A DNA stretch of 64,000 nt from positions 620,001-684,000 of the forward strand of contig CAVOQV010000005.1 of assembly GCA_963698435.1 (NCBI GenBank). The letters are read 5' to 3'. The notes under the pieces were generated by a model that searched no databases, was not told the origin of the DNA, and was given only the letters and a program-made list of their open reading frames with translations. A program made the translations under genes and the position numbers. The DNA comes from Sva-07 sp963698435. Its GTDB lineage: Bacteria > Actinomycetota > Acidimicrobiia > Acidimicrobiales > Ilumatobacteraceae. This document shows positions 44,418 to 52,435 of the stretch, piece after piece; the stretch's first letter is position 1; the number at the start of each line of letters is the position of its first letter.

Positions 44418-44473
44418 CACGTTTGTGTGCGGATTCGGGCGGGACGGGCCACCGGTATCTGTGCGCAAACGTG
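44418..44473. repeat. Palindrome family B, copy 2
   Basis: 56 bases: outer arms CACGTTTGTGTGCGGAT and ATCTGTGCGCAAACGTG, around the inner CGGGCGGGACGGGCCACCGG. Copy 3 follows after 20 bases in the same orientation. Confidence 0.85.
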
Positions 44474-44493
44474 AGGTGAGTGTCCCGGGCAAG

Positions 44494-44549
44494 CACGTTT
44501 GTGTGCGGATTCGGGCGGGACGGGCCACCCGAATGTGTACGCAAACGTG
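44494..44549. repeat. Palindrome family B, copy 3
   Basis: 56 bases: CACGTTTGTGTGCGGATTCG is identical to copy 2 in its first half, and the second half is CCACCCGAATGTGTACGCA followed by AACGTG. It begins five bases beyond the btuD stop, a position suited to ending the btuFCD transcript. Confidence 0.85.
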
Positions 44550-44553
44550 ACTG

Positions 44554-45339
44554 TCAGGCGGGGAAGCCGCGGCGGGGGACGACGATGACGGCGCCGTCGT
44601 CGGGGTCGACGTCAACGGTGACGCAGACGTGGAACACCTCGCCGAGCCGTTCGGCGGTCAGGACCTCGGACGCTGTCCCGTTGGCGACCACCGCTCCATC
44701 GTCGAGCAGCACCAATCGGTCGGTGTAGGTGCCGGCGAGCGTGAGGTCGTGCATCGCCGACACGACGGTCAGCCCGCCGTGTTCGCGCAGTTCGGTGACG
44801 AGCTCGAGCGCCTGCTGCTGGTGACCGATGTCGAGCGCAGAGGTCGGTTCGTCGAGCAGCAACACCGGCGCCTGTTGAGCGAGCGCCCGGGCCAGCACGG
44901 CTCGTTGGCGCTCGCCGCCGCTCATCGAGCCGAGCATGCGCGTGACGAAGTCGCCGAGCCGCAACCGCTCGATCACGTCGACCACCACGTCGCGATCGTG
45001 CACCGACTCGGTGCCGAAGTAGCCGACGTACGGGGTCCGACCGAGCAGGACGTAGTCGAACACGCACATGTCGTCGGGAATCAACGGATCCTGCGCGACG
45101 TAGGCCACCTGTTGGGCTCGCTCGGCATCGGTGACCGGCGACAACGATTCACCTCCGACCCGCACGTCCCCCTCGAAACGCACCAACCCCGCCGCCGCGC
45201 GCAACAGCGACGACTTGCCGGCACCGTTCGGTCCGATCACACCGAGCCACTCCCCCGATTCGATCCGGTCGGTGAACTCGGTGACGACCCGACGTTTGCC
45301 GTAGCTCACGCTGACGGCGTCGAACTCGAGCGCGCTCAC
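44554..45339 (-). CDS. btuD: Cobalamin ABC transporter ATP-binding protein
   Basis: 261-residue ATPase of the FecCD/BtuCD type. Walker A VIGPNGAGKSSLLRAAAGLV, Q-loop VAYVAQDPLIPDDM, signature MSGGERQRAVLARAL, Walker B PVLLLDEPTSALD and switch His in SAMHDLTLAG. It powers vitamin B12 uptake through BtuC. GTG 45339 overlaps the btuC stop by GTGA and has GGAGG upstream. Siderophore ATPases look alike; assignment to B12 rests on the riboswitch and on the adjacent cobO-cobT. Confidence 0.9.
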   Translation of the reverse strand: MSALEFDAVSVSYGKRRVVTEFTDRIESGEWLGVIGPNGAGKSSLLRAAAGLVRFEGDVRVGGESLSPVTDAERAQQVAYVAQDPLIPDDMCVFDYVLLGRTPYVGYFGTESVHDRDVVVDVIERLRLGDFVTRMLGSMSGGERQRAVLARALAQQAPVLLLDEPTSALDIGHQQQALELVTELREHGGLTVVSAMHDLTLAGTYTDRLVLLDDGAVVANGTASEVLTAERLGEVFHVCVTVDVDPDDGAVIVVPRRGFPA

Positions 45340-46445
45340 GTCATCCTCCGCGTGCGCAGCAGATAGATGAAGAACGGTGCGCCGATGAACGCGGTCACCA
45401 CGCCGATCGGGGTCTCGGCCGGGCTCGACAGCATCCGTCCGGGGATGTCGGCGAGGATCAGGAAGGACGCACCGAGCAGCATCGACAGAGGGATGAGCCT
45501 CCGGTAGCCGGCACCGGCCATCAGCCGGATGGCATGCGGCACCACCAGGCCGACGAAGCCGATCAACCCACTGACCGACACCACCGCCGCCGTGCCGAGC
45601 GTGGCTCCGATCACGATCACCAGTCGGGTTCGGCTGACCGACACTCCGAGCGCCGCCGCCTCCTCGTCCCCGACCCGGAACACGTCGAGATGGCGACGAT
45701 GCAGGATCAACACGATGCCGCTGATCGCCACGTAGGGCAGGATCAGTCGCACGTCGGCCCACGTTGCGCCGGACAGGCGTCCGAGGATCCACTGGAACAC
45801 CTCGCGCACCACGTCCTGATTGCGTTGCAGGATGAACGTCTGGACCGCTGTCGCGAACGACACGACCGCCACGCCCGCCAGTACGAGGGTCACGCCCGAG
45901 CGGGCGCTCGGTCCCGAGCCGTGGAACGACGCACCGACCAGATAGGTCACCGCCACCGTTGCGAGCGAGGCGAGGAATGCGGCCCCGACGACCGGATCGA
46001 TCGGCCAGGCCGCCGTGACGCCACGACCGGCGGTCAGCGCGATCGTGGCGCCGAGCCCGGCACCCGCTGCCGCGCCGAGCAGGTACGGGTCGACGAGCGG
46101 GTTGCGGAACACACCCTGGTATCCGGCGCCGGCCACGGACAACATGCCGCCGACGAGTGCTGCGAGGATCACGCGCGGCATCCGAATACGCCACACGATG
46201 TTCCACTCGGCCGTCGTGACCCCCGAGTCCACCGAGATCAGCGGCAGGTGGTCGACGAGCGCCAGCGGCACCCGCCACCATTCCGGCCCGGCAGGGCCGA
46301 TGGACGCGCCGAGCACGATCGAGACCAGCAGCACCGCGGCGGAGCCGAGATACCAACGGAGGTCGCCGCGGCGCGCGGACGCCAGGGTCGTCCGGAGTGA
46401 CGACTCGACCCGCACCACCTCCGCATCGACACCGACGACGGCCAC
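45336..46445 (-). CDS. btuC: Cobalamin ABC transporter permease (FecCD family)
   Basis: 369 residues, about ten membrane spans. FecCD motifs: WRIRMPRVILAALVGGMLSV, GAGYQGVFRNPLVDPYLLGA, LAGVAVVSFATAVQTFILQR, DEEAAALGVSVSRTRLVIVI and GFVGLVVPHAIRLMAGAGYR. GTG 46445 is set by GGAGCG a few bases upstream and lies 11 bases after the btuF stop; a longer frame overlaps btuF. It forms the membrane channel for BtuF-delivered corrinoid. Confidence 0.9.
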   Translation of the reverse strand: MAVVGVDAEVVRVESSLRTTLASARRGDLRWYLGSAAVLLVSIVLGASIGPAGPEWWRVPLALVDHLPLISVDSGVTTAEWNIVWRIRMPRVILAALVGGMLSVAGAGYQGVFRNPLVDPYLLGAAAGAGLGATIALTAGRGVTAAWPIDPVVGAAFLASLATVAVTYLVGASFHGSGPSARSGVTLVLAGVAVVSFATAVQTFILQRNQDVVREVFQWILGRLSGATWADVRLILPYVAISGIVLILHRRHLDVFRVGDEEAAALGVSVSRTRLVIVIGATLGTAAVVSVSGLIGFVGLVVPHAIRLMAGAGYRRLIPLSMLLGASFLILADIPGRMLSSPAETPIGVVTAFIGAPFFIYLLRTRRMT

Positions 46446-46456
46446 ACCCGCTCCGA

Positions 46457-47413
46457 TCAGCTCGCCGAGTTCACGGCGTCGGAGACCGCCTGCAGGAAGT
46501 CGACGATGCGTGGGCCCCAGCGCGATGCGACATCGTCGTCGAGTTCGATGACGTTGCCGGTCTGCACGGCCGTCATGTCGGCCCACCCGTCGCGGGCTGC
46601 CACCGTCTCCAGCGACTGACCACAGCACTTGGTGTCGGCAAGGAAGATCAGGTCAGGGTCGGCCGAGACGACGAATTCGGCGCTCAGCTGCGGGTACCCG
46701 CCCGAATCGCCTTCGGCGCTGTCGGCGATGTTGCGCAGTCCCAACAGGCCGTAGAGCTCGCCGAACAGCGTCGTCGAGTCGAGCGAGAACAGCATGTCGT
46801 CGATCTCGTGGAAGATGGCCAGCGGCTCGGCGGGCGCCGACGTCGTTGCGACGATCTCGTCGATCTCGGACTGCATCGACTCGACGAGGGCGACCGCCTC
46901 GGCCTCGTGACCCGTCGCCGCACCGAGTTCCTCGATCTGCCGGAACATGTCGTCGATCGTGGATGCCGGCGGGCCGTCCCACCAGCCGATGTCGAGTTCG
47001 TCGAGCTGCGGCCCGAGACCGTTGAAGTCGCCGCCGATCAGCACCAGGTCGGGCTCGTAGGCGGCGATCGCCTCGACGTTGTTGTCGAACGCCGACAGGT
47101 CGTTCGGGAGCGCCTGCGCCTCCGTCGGGTAGTCGGAGAACTGGTCGACCGCCACCAGCTGGTCACCGGCACCGATGGCGAACATCATCTCGGTGTGCGT
47201 CGGACTCAGCGAGACGACCCGTTCGACGTCGCCGCCGGCATCGACGCTGTCGCCGGTCGTCGGCGCCTCGGGCGCGGTCGTCTCAGCAACGGACGTGCCG
47301 GACGACTCGTCGGAACTGGATGCGTCGTCCGAGCCACAGGCCGCGGTCACGAGTGCGAGCCCGGCGACAACGCCGAGCAATCGTCGACCGAACCGGCCGG
47401 GGTGGGTGGTCAT
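46457..47413 (-). CDS. btuF: Cobalamin-binding lipoprotein of ABC transporter
   Basis: 318 residues. Signal and lipobox (LLGVVAGLALVTAACGSDD), a Ser/Thr/Asp linker, then a type III binding-protein fold: VERVVSLSPTHTEMMFAIGA, VAVDQFSDYPTEAQALPNDL, EPDLVLIGGDFNGLGPQLDE and DPDLIFLADTKCCGQSLETV. It captures corrinoid outside the membrane. Translation is controlled by the cobalamin riboswitch upstream and by a hairpin that hides its ribosome site (47420-47438). Confidence 0.92.
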   Translation of the reverse strand: MTTHPGRFGRRLLGVVAGLALVTAACGSDDASSSDESSGTSVAETTAPEAPTTGDSVDAGGDVERVVSLSPTHTEMMFAIGAGDQLVAVDQFSDYPTEAQALPNDLSAFDNNVEAIAAYEPDLVLIGGDFNGLGPQLDELDIGWWDGPPASTIDDMFRQIEELGAATGHEAEAVALVESMQSEIDEIVATTSAPAEPLAIFHEIDDMLFSLDSTTLFGELYGLLGLRNIADSAEGDSGGYPQLSAEFVVSADPDLIFLADTKCCGQSLETVAARDGWADMTAVQTGNVIELDDDVASRWGPRIVDFLQAVSDAVNSAS

Positions 47414-47419
47414 GGAATG

Positions 47420-47438
47420 CCTCCAATGGAAATGGAGG
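47420..47438 (-). promoter_or_regulatory. Ribosome-site-sequestering hairpin of btuF
   Basis: On the minus strand CCTCCATTTCCATTGGAGG folds into a 6-base stem that pairs the GGAGG ribosome site, six bases before the ATG at 47413, with CCTCC. It is the likely expression platform of the cobalamin riboswitch just upstream. Confidence 0.8.
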
Positions 47439-47499
47439 ACAAGCTGGGTGCTGGCCGAATGTTCGTCGACCGGCGAGCCGTCCCTTGCCTCGAGGGTGA

Positions 47500-47605
47500 T
47501 GGTCGCGTCACAGGGCAGGCGACCGGGCTCGTCCCCGAGAAGGTCGGGGAACCACCGTTGCGGGACAGCGCCGGGATCTCACCGGACTTCGCTGCGTCTG
47601 CGACA
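47500..47605 (-). promoter_or_regulatory. Cobalamin (B12) riboswitch
   Basis: The minus strand holds the conserved CCGGTGAGATCCCGGCGCTG (47566-47585), then TCCCGCAACGGTG, a variable arm, and the closing B12-box region AGCCCGGTCGCCTGCCCTGT (about 47509-47528). This order is that of the cobalamin aptamer. It points toward btuF and should turn off btuF-btuC-btuD when adenosylcobalamin is abundant. Confidence 0.9.
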
Positions 47606-47630
47606 GTTCGACATCGTACTTCGGGCTGCG

Positions 47631-47636
47631 TACGCT
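47631..47636 (+). promoter_or_regulatory. -10 box TACGCT of cobO
   Basis: TACGCT is ten bases upstream of the ATG at 47647. The interval is shared with the divergent B12 riboswitch transcript. Confidence 0.35.
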
Positions 47637-47646
47637 CCCCAAGCTC

Positions 47647-48258
47647 ATGACCGATCACGATCCCAAGCTGGCCATCGACCAGGACGCCGATCAGGCAGAC
47701 GCCGTCCCCACCGAAGACCCACGGCCCGATGGGCTTCGCAGCGCGGACTCGCTGGTCGTGGTCAACACCGGCAACGGCAAGGGCAAGTCGTCGTCGGCGT
47801 TCGGGATGATGATCCGCGGCGTCGCCCGCGGTTGGAACGTCGCGGTCGTCCAGTTCATCAAGTCCGGCGACTGGAAGGTCGGCGAGGAGAAGATCGGCCG
47901 CCAACTCGGCGTCGACTGGCACGCATTCGGCGACGGGTTCACGTGGGACTCCGACGACCTCACCAACGATCGCGCCCACGCCGCGGCCGGCTGGGCCAAG
48001 GCTGCCGAACTCATGCAGGCCGGCGAGCACCAACTGGTGATCTTCGACGAACTCACCTACCTGCCGTCGTTCGGATGGATCGACGTGGCTGAGATCGTCG
48101 AGGCGATCGCTGCGCGGCCTCGTCACGTCAACGTGATCATCACCGGTCGTGATGCCGCCCCGGAACTGATCGAACTCGCCGACACCGTCACCGAGATGCG
48201 CGAGGTCAAACACGCCTACCAGCAGGGCATCCGCGCGATGCGCGGGATCGACTACTGA
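47647..48258 (+). CDS. cobO: Cob(I)yrinic acid a,c-diamide adenosyltransferase
   Basis: 203 residues, CobO/CobA/BtuR family: attaches the 5'-deoxyadenosyl group to the corrinoid cobalt. P-loop NTGNGKGKSSSAFGMMIRGV, IKSGDWKVGEEKIGRQLG, HQLVIFDELTYLPSFGWIDV and VNVIITGRDAAPELIELADT. An acidic N-terminal extension of about 30 residues precedes the P-loop. It lies 10 bases before cobT and is divergent from btuFCD, so corrinoid uptake and remodelling are grouped. Confidence 0.93.
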   Translation: MTDHDPKLAIDQDADQADAVPTEDPRPDGLRSADSLVVVNTGNGKGKSSSAFGMMIRGVARGWNVAVVQFIKSGDWKVGEEKIGRQLGVDWHAFGDGFTWDSDDLTNDRAHAAAGWAKAAELMQAGEHQLVIFDELTYLPSFGWIDVAEIVEAIAARPRHVNVIITGRDAAPELIELADTVTEMREVKHAYQQGIRAMRGIDY

Positions 48259-48268
48259 GGCGACGGCC

Positions 48269-49261
48269 GTGACATCGGTGTTGCGCGACCGGTTGACCGA
48301 TCTGCCCGGACACGACCAGGCGGCGTTCGACGCGATCCACGAGCGAGCGGAACATCTCCTGCGCCCGAGCGGCGCGCTGGCCTGGCTCGACGAGATCGCT
48401 GCGTGGGTCGCCGGTTGGCAGCGGACCACCTCGCCTGCAGTTGATCGGCCCGCGGCGTTGGTGTTCGCCGCTGACCACGGCGTCGCCGCCGCAACCAAGG
48501 TCAGCGCATATCCGACGGGGATCACCGAGGCGCTCTTCGGGGCATTCGAGCAGGGGCGCTCGACCATCGCTGCCTTCGCGCGAATCGCCGGGGCGTCGGT
48601 CCGCGCGATCGACGTCGGCATCGGGCAACCGACCGGCGACATCCGCTACGAAGCGGCGCTGTCCGCCGAGCGCTTCGACGAGATCGTCGAACTCGCCTTC
48701 GAAGCCGTCGACGCGCTCGACTGCGACCTGCTGGTCCTCGGAGAGATCGGTATCGGCAACACGACACCGTCGGCGGCGATCGCCGCCGCACTCGCCGGTG
48801 GCGAGACCGCGGCCTGGGTAGGACGCGGCACTGGCGTCGACGACGAGGGGCTGGCTCGAAAGCGGGCGGCCGTCCAGGAGTCGGTTCGCCGGATCGCCGG
48901 GATCACCGACCCGCTCGAGATCCTGCGCGAGGTCGGCGGGTCCGAACTCGTCGCCGTCGCGGCAGCCACGGTGGCCGCACGCCACCGGTCGATCCCGGTC
49001 GTCCTCGACGGTTACGTCGTCACCTCGGCGGTGCTGCCGCTCGTGATGATCAACCCCGCGGCGCTCGACCACTGCACTGTCGGGCACTGCTCGACCGAAC
49101 CCGGCCACCGCAAGCTCCTGGAACGGCTCGACAAGCGACCGCTGCTCGACCTCGACATGCGCATCGGCGAAGGGTCGGGTGCGATGGCCGCCGTGCCGCT
49201 CGTCGCCATGGCGTGCGCTGGCGTCACCAAGGTGCCGACGTACGACGAGTGGTTCGGCTGA
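48269..49261 (+). CDS. cobT: Nicotinate-nucleotide-dimethylbenzimidazole phosphoribosyltransferase
   Basis: 330 residues. Activates the lower-ligand base to alpha-ribazole phosphate for cobalamin assembly. Motifs: VFAADHGVAAATKVSAYPTG, LGEIGIGNTTPSAAIAAAL, ARHRSIPVVLDGYVVTSAVL and LDMRIGEGSGAMAAVPLV, where Glu in GEGSG is the catalytic base. GTG 48269 lies ten bases after cobO. Together they support salvage of imported corrinoids rather than full synthesis, since no other cob genes are here. Confidence 0.93.
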   Translation: MTSVLRDRLTDLPGHDQAAFDAIHERAEHLLRPSGALAWLDEIAAWVAGWQRTTSPAVDRPAALVFAADHGVAAATKVSAYPTGITEALFGAFEQGRSTIAAFARIAGASVRAIDVGIGQPTGDIRYEAALSAERFDEIVELAFEAVDALDCDLLVLGEIGIGNTTPSAAIAAALAGGETAAWVGRGTGVDDEGLARKRAAVQESVRRIAGITDPLEILREVGGSELVAVAAATVAARHRSIPVVLDGYVVTSAVLPLVMINPAALDHCTVGHCSTEPGHRKLLERLDKRPLLDLDMRIGEGSGAMAAVPLVAMACAGVTKVPTYDEWFG

Positions 49262-49305
49262 GCCGCCTCCTCGCGGGATGCGGCCCACGGCGGGCCGCTC
49301 ATCGG

Positions 49306-49311
49306 TAGCCT
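49306..49311 (+). promoter_or_regulatory. -10 box TAGCCT of DUF368 gene
   Basis: TAGCCT is six bases upstream of the GTG at 49318. Confidence 0.45.
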
Positions 49312-49317
49312 CGCTGC

Positions 49318-50262
49318 GTGCGAATTCCCACCCCCGTCGCCCAGGTCATCCGCGGTTTCACGATGGGATCGGCCGACATCGTGCCGGGTGTCTCGGGCGG
49401 CACCGTCGCGCTGGTGCTCGGGATCTACGACCAACTGATCCGCAACATCAGCCAGGGCGCCCACGCGCTGAAGCAACTGCTCACACGAGACGTGAGCGGC
49501 GCTGTCGAGACGCTCAAGCGCATCGAGTGGCTGTGGCTCGTCACGCTGCTGGCCGGCATCCTCACCGCGATCGTGGCGCTGTCGTCGGTCATCGAGACGC
49601 TGCTGCACGAACAGCCGATCCGCATGTCCGCACTGTTCTTCGGTCTGATCCTCGGCTCGATCTGGGTGGCGCTGCGGATGCTCGACCGGATCGACGGCAT
49701 CGCTGTCGCTCTGATGGTGGGCATCGGCGGCACGATGTTCCTCCTGCTCGGCCTGCGCTCCGACACCGAGGTGGCCGACACCGCGGCCGAGATCGTCACC
49801 GAGCCGTGGTGGATCTTCTTCCTCGTCGGCGCGATCGCGATCTGCGCCATGATCCTGCCCGGCATCTCGGGGTCGTTCATCCTCGTGATGCTCGGCATGT
49901 ACACCGAGGTGCTCGGTGCCGTGAACGACCGGGACTTCACGGTGCTCATCGCCTTTGCGCTCGGGTGCGTCGTCGGTCTCGCCCTGTTCTCGACACTGCT
50001 CAACTGGCTGCTCGAGCGGTATCACCGGTGGGTGCTCGCCGCGATGATCGGCCTGATGCTGGGTTCGACGCGTGTGCTGTGGCCGTGGCCGAACGGCACG
50101 AACACCACCACGATGACGCTGCCGCGCGAGGACGTCCTCGTCCCATTCGTGATCATCGTCGTCGGCGCCGCCGTCGTCGTCGCCGTCGATCTCATCGCCG
50201 TCCGCTTCGTGCACGTGGAACCGCTCCGCGAACACGAGGCCGCCGTCGACGCTGCCGGCTGA
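49318..50262 (+). CDS. DUF368 membrane protein (undecaprenyl-phosphate flippase type)
   Basis: 314 residues, about eight hydrophobic spans. Family signature near the start: QVIRGFTMGSADIVPGVSGG then TVALVLGIYDQLIRNIS; a second repeat is ICAMILPGISGSFILVMLGM. DUF368 proteins (PopT) have been shown to recycle the lipid carrier C55-P across the membrane. The signature repeats PGVSGG and PGISGS mark the two halves. It stands alone after cobT. Confidence 0.9.
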   Translation: MRIPTPVAQVIRGFTMGSADIVPGVSGGTVALVLGIYDQLIRNISQGAHALKQLLTRDVSGAVETLKRIEWLWLVTLLAGILTAIVALSSVIETLLHEQPIRMSALFFGLILGSIWVALRMLDRIDGIAVALMVGIGGTMFLLLGLRSDTEVADTAAEIVTEPWWIFFLVGAIAICAMILPGISGSFILVMLGMYTEVLGAVNDRDFTVLIAFALGCVVGLALFSTLLNWLLERYHRWVLAAMIGLMLGSTRVLWPWPNGTNTTTMTLPREDVLVPFVIIVVGAAVVVAVDLIAVRFVHVEPLREHEAAVDAAG

Positions 50263-50357
50263 TCGCGCGACGCCGTGCCGAAACGGCGCGCCGGCTGCGC
50301 AGAGGCTCAGGCCTGCCCGGTGGAGTCCTCCGAACGCGACGACCCCGGCGAGGGGGT

Positions 50358-51569
50358 CTACTCGATCCGCAGGCCGGAGATCGCCCGGCTGATGACCAGC
50401 TGCTGGATCTCGCTCGTGCCTTCGAAGATCGTGTGGATCTTCGCGTCACGGTGCCAGCGCTCGACCGGGTACTCGCGGGTGTAGCCGTAACCACCGAGGA
50501 TCTGGATGGCCTCTTCGGTGACGCGTACAGCGGTCTCCGATGCCTTCCACTTCGACATCGAGCCCTCACCGTTCTTGAACTGGCCGTTCTTGGCGAGCCA
50601 GGCGGCACGCCAGATCAGCAGGCGGCTGGCGTCGATCTCCGTGGCCATGTTCGCGAGCTTGAACGCGATCGCCTGGTTCATGATGATCGGTCGGCCGAAC
50701 GCCACGCGCTCCTTGGCGTACTCGAGCGAGTACTCGTAGGCAGCCCGGGCAACGCCGAGCGCCTGGGCACCGACGGCGGGGCGGGTCGCCTCGAAGGTCG
50801 CCATCGCCGGCTGCTTGCCCGACGACACGTTCTCGCGGGCACGGGCGAGCTTGGCGTCGAGCTTCTCCTTGCCACCGAGCAGGCACGAGCCGGGCACCTT
50901 GACGTCGTCGAGGACGACCTCGGAGGTGTGGCTGGCGCGGATGCCGTGCTTCTTGTACTTCTGCCCCATCGACAGCCCCGGCGTCTTCGGAGGCACGATG
51001 AAACTCGCCTGGCCCTTCGACTTCAGCTCGGGATCGACGCTGGCGACGACCACGTGGACGTCGGCGATGCCGCCGTTGGTGATCCATGCCTTGGTGCCGT
51101 TGAGCGTCCACTCGTCCTTGGCCTCGTCGTACACCGCACGGGTGCGCAGGCTGGACACGTCGGAGCCGGCGTCGGGCTCGCTCACGCAGAACGCACCGAG
51201 CATCACGTTGTCGGCGGTGCCGTAACACTGGGGCGCCCATTCCATGACCTGCTCGGGCGTTCCATTGCCGGCGATACCCGCAGCGGCGAGGGCCGAACCC
51301 ATGATCGCCATGCCGATACCGGCGTCGCCCCAGAAGAGCTCCTCGATCGCGACGGGAAGGGTCAACCCAGTCGGGTCACCCATGGCGTTGAGCAGGAAGT
51401 CGACGCCGTAGAGCCCGATCTGAGCTGCTTCCTCGACGACGGGCCACGGGAATTCCTCGCGCTCGTCCCACTCCGCGGCGACGGGGCGGATGACGCCCTC
51501 GGCGAAGTCGTGGACCCACTTCTGGATCTGCAGCTGGTCTTCGTTGAGGTCGAGCGAGAAGTCCGTCAT
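50358..51569 (-). CDS. Acyl-CoA dehydrogenase
   Basis: 403 residues, FAD flavoenzyme introducing the 2,3 double bond of an acyl-CoA. Signatures: GAFCVSEPDAGSDVSSLRTR, WTLNGTKAWITNGGIADVHV, VARAAYEYSLEYAKERVAFG, and the C-terminal ILGGYGYTREYPVERWHRDA and TIFEGTSEIQQLVISR, which carries the position of the catalytic Glu. The acyl chain length cannot be read. ATG 51569 is preceded by TAACTT six bases upstream. Divergent from the sigma factor genes. Confidence 0.93.
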   Translation of the reverse strand: MTDFSLDLNEDQLQIQKWVHDFAEGVIRPVAAEWDEREEFPWPVVEEAAQIGLYGVDFLLNAMGDPTGLTLPVAIEELFWGDAGIGMAIMGSALAAAGIAGNGTPEQVMEWAPQCYGTADNVMLGAFCVSEPDAGSDVSSLRTRAVYDEAKDEWTLNGTKAWITNGGIADVHVVVASVDPELKSKGQASFIVPPKTPGLSMGQKYKKHGIRASHTSEVVLDDVKVPGSCLLGGKEKLDAKLARARENVSSGKQPAMATFEATRPAVGAQALGVARAAYEYSLEYAKERVAFGRPIIMNQAIAFKLANMATEIDASRLLIWRAAWLAKNGQFKNGEGSMSKWKASETAVRVTEEAIQILGGYGYTREYPVERWHRDAKIHTIFEGTSEIQQLVISRAISGLRIE

Positions 51570-51575
51570 GACCTC

Positions 51576-51581
51576 AAGTTA
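51576..51581 (-). promoter_or_regulatory. -10 box TAACTT of acyl-CoA dehydrogenase
   Basis: TAACTT on the minus strand, six bases from the ATG at 51569. Confidence 0.4.
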
Positions 51582-51667
51582 CCCACCGGTAACGAAGATG
51601 TCCACCTGTTCGGAACCTTCCTTCACCAACTTCGGACCACTGGGGGATCTCCGTCGCGCAGCCGCGG

Positions 51668-51673
51668 TACCGT
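51668..51673 (+). promoter_or_regulatory. -10 box TACCGT of first sigma gene
   Basis: TACCGT is eight bases upstream of the GTG at 51682. Confidence 0.4.
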
Positions 51674-51681
51674 GAGACCCC

Positions 51682-52173
51682 GTGGCACCCGGCGACGACT
51701 CGTTCGAGCGGTTCTTCACCCTGGAACACGACCGTGTGCTGCGTTCGATCGAAGGGCTCGTCGGTGATCACGAGACGGCCGTCGACGCGACCCAGGACGC
51801 GTTCATCAAGGCGCATCTGCATTGGCAAACTGTTTCCGCCTACGACTCACCCGCTGCGTGGGTGCGGCGGACGGCGATCAACGCCAGCCGCGACCGGCAG
51901 CGCTCGGAGCGACGCCGACGCAACCGCGAAGCCACGGTCGTCGCCAGTGAGGTCGACCGCCGCACCGACGGGCCGGGCCACATCGATGCCGACGATGCAG
52001 CGCACGAATTGCTGCGCCAGCTCGCGGACGGCCAGCGCGACGTCGCGACGATGTTCTACGTCGAGGACCGCAGCGTGGACGACATCGCCTCGGCACTCGG
52101 CGTGTCGGTCGGCACGGTCAAGTCGCAGTTGTCCGAGGCGCGCCGACGTCTGCGTCAACTCGCCCAACCATGA
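51682..52173 (+). CDS. ECF RNA polymerase sigma factor (SigE-like), first copy
   Basis: 163 residues with only the region 2 and region 4 needed in ECF sigma factors. Region 2: FERFFTLEHDRVLRSIEGLV, DATQDAFIKAHLHW and YDSPAAWVRRTAINASRDRQ; region 4 helix-turn-helix: VEDRSVDDIASALGVSVGTV, KSQLSEARRRLRQL. It closely resembles the second sigma factor 263 bases downstream, so the two arose by duplication. The next small frame starts in its stop (ATGA), where an anti-sigma factor would be expected. Confidence 0.92.
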   Translation: MAPGDDSFERFFTLEHDRVLRSIEGLVGDHETAVDATQDAFIKAHLHWQTVSAYDSPAAWVRRTAINASRDRQRSERRRRNREATVVASEVDRRTDGPGHIDADDAAHELLRQLADGQRDVATMFYVEDRSVDDIASALGVSVGTVKSQLSEARRRLRQLAQP

Positions 52174-52376
52174 CCCGTTCACGGTCGTCGGTGGACGTCA
52201 TCGCCGCGCTCGGCCGGCCTCCCCCCACGCATCCGTTCGTCTCGACTACCGTCATCGACGATGCATGGCCGGTCGACATCTCGGTCCGCCGGGGCGGTCG
52301 TCGGCCACGCGAATCGGAACTCCACGGACCCGACTCAACCCAGCAGGTGTGCGGCGACGTGTACTCCTCGTGGTGA
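52170..52376 (+). CDS. Short frame after first sigma factor, possible degraded regulator
   Basis: 68 residues, coupled to the sigma gene by ATGA. Composition is Arg/Pro-rich with no membrane span, domain or motif I can name. Its place is that of the anti-sigma gene of the second sigma factor, so it may be the remnant of a lost regulator after the tandem duplication. It may also not be translated. 60 bases separate it from the next start. Confidence 0.35.
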   Translation: MTRSRSSVDVIAALGRPPPTHPFVSTTVIDDAWPVDISVRRGGRRPRESELHGPDSTQQVCGDVYSSW

Positions 52377-52435
52377 TCGAGCTGTTCGTCGCGCCCGGCG
52401 TCCCTGCACGCCGACACTGGCGGTTGGGATCAGCC

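Noticed and set aside
44418..44549. Two direct copies 20 bases apart considered as a minimal CRISPR array
   Set aside because: Repeat units of 56 bases are fully palindromic, the same units occur at three separate loci, and no cas gene is present.
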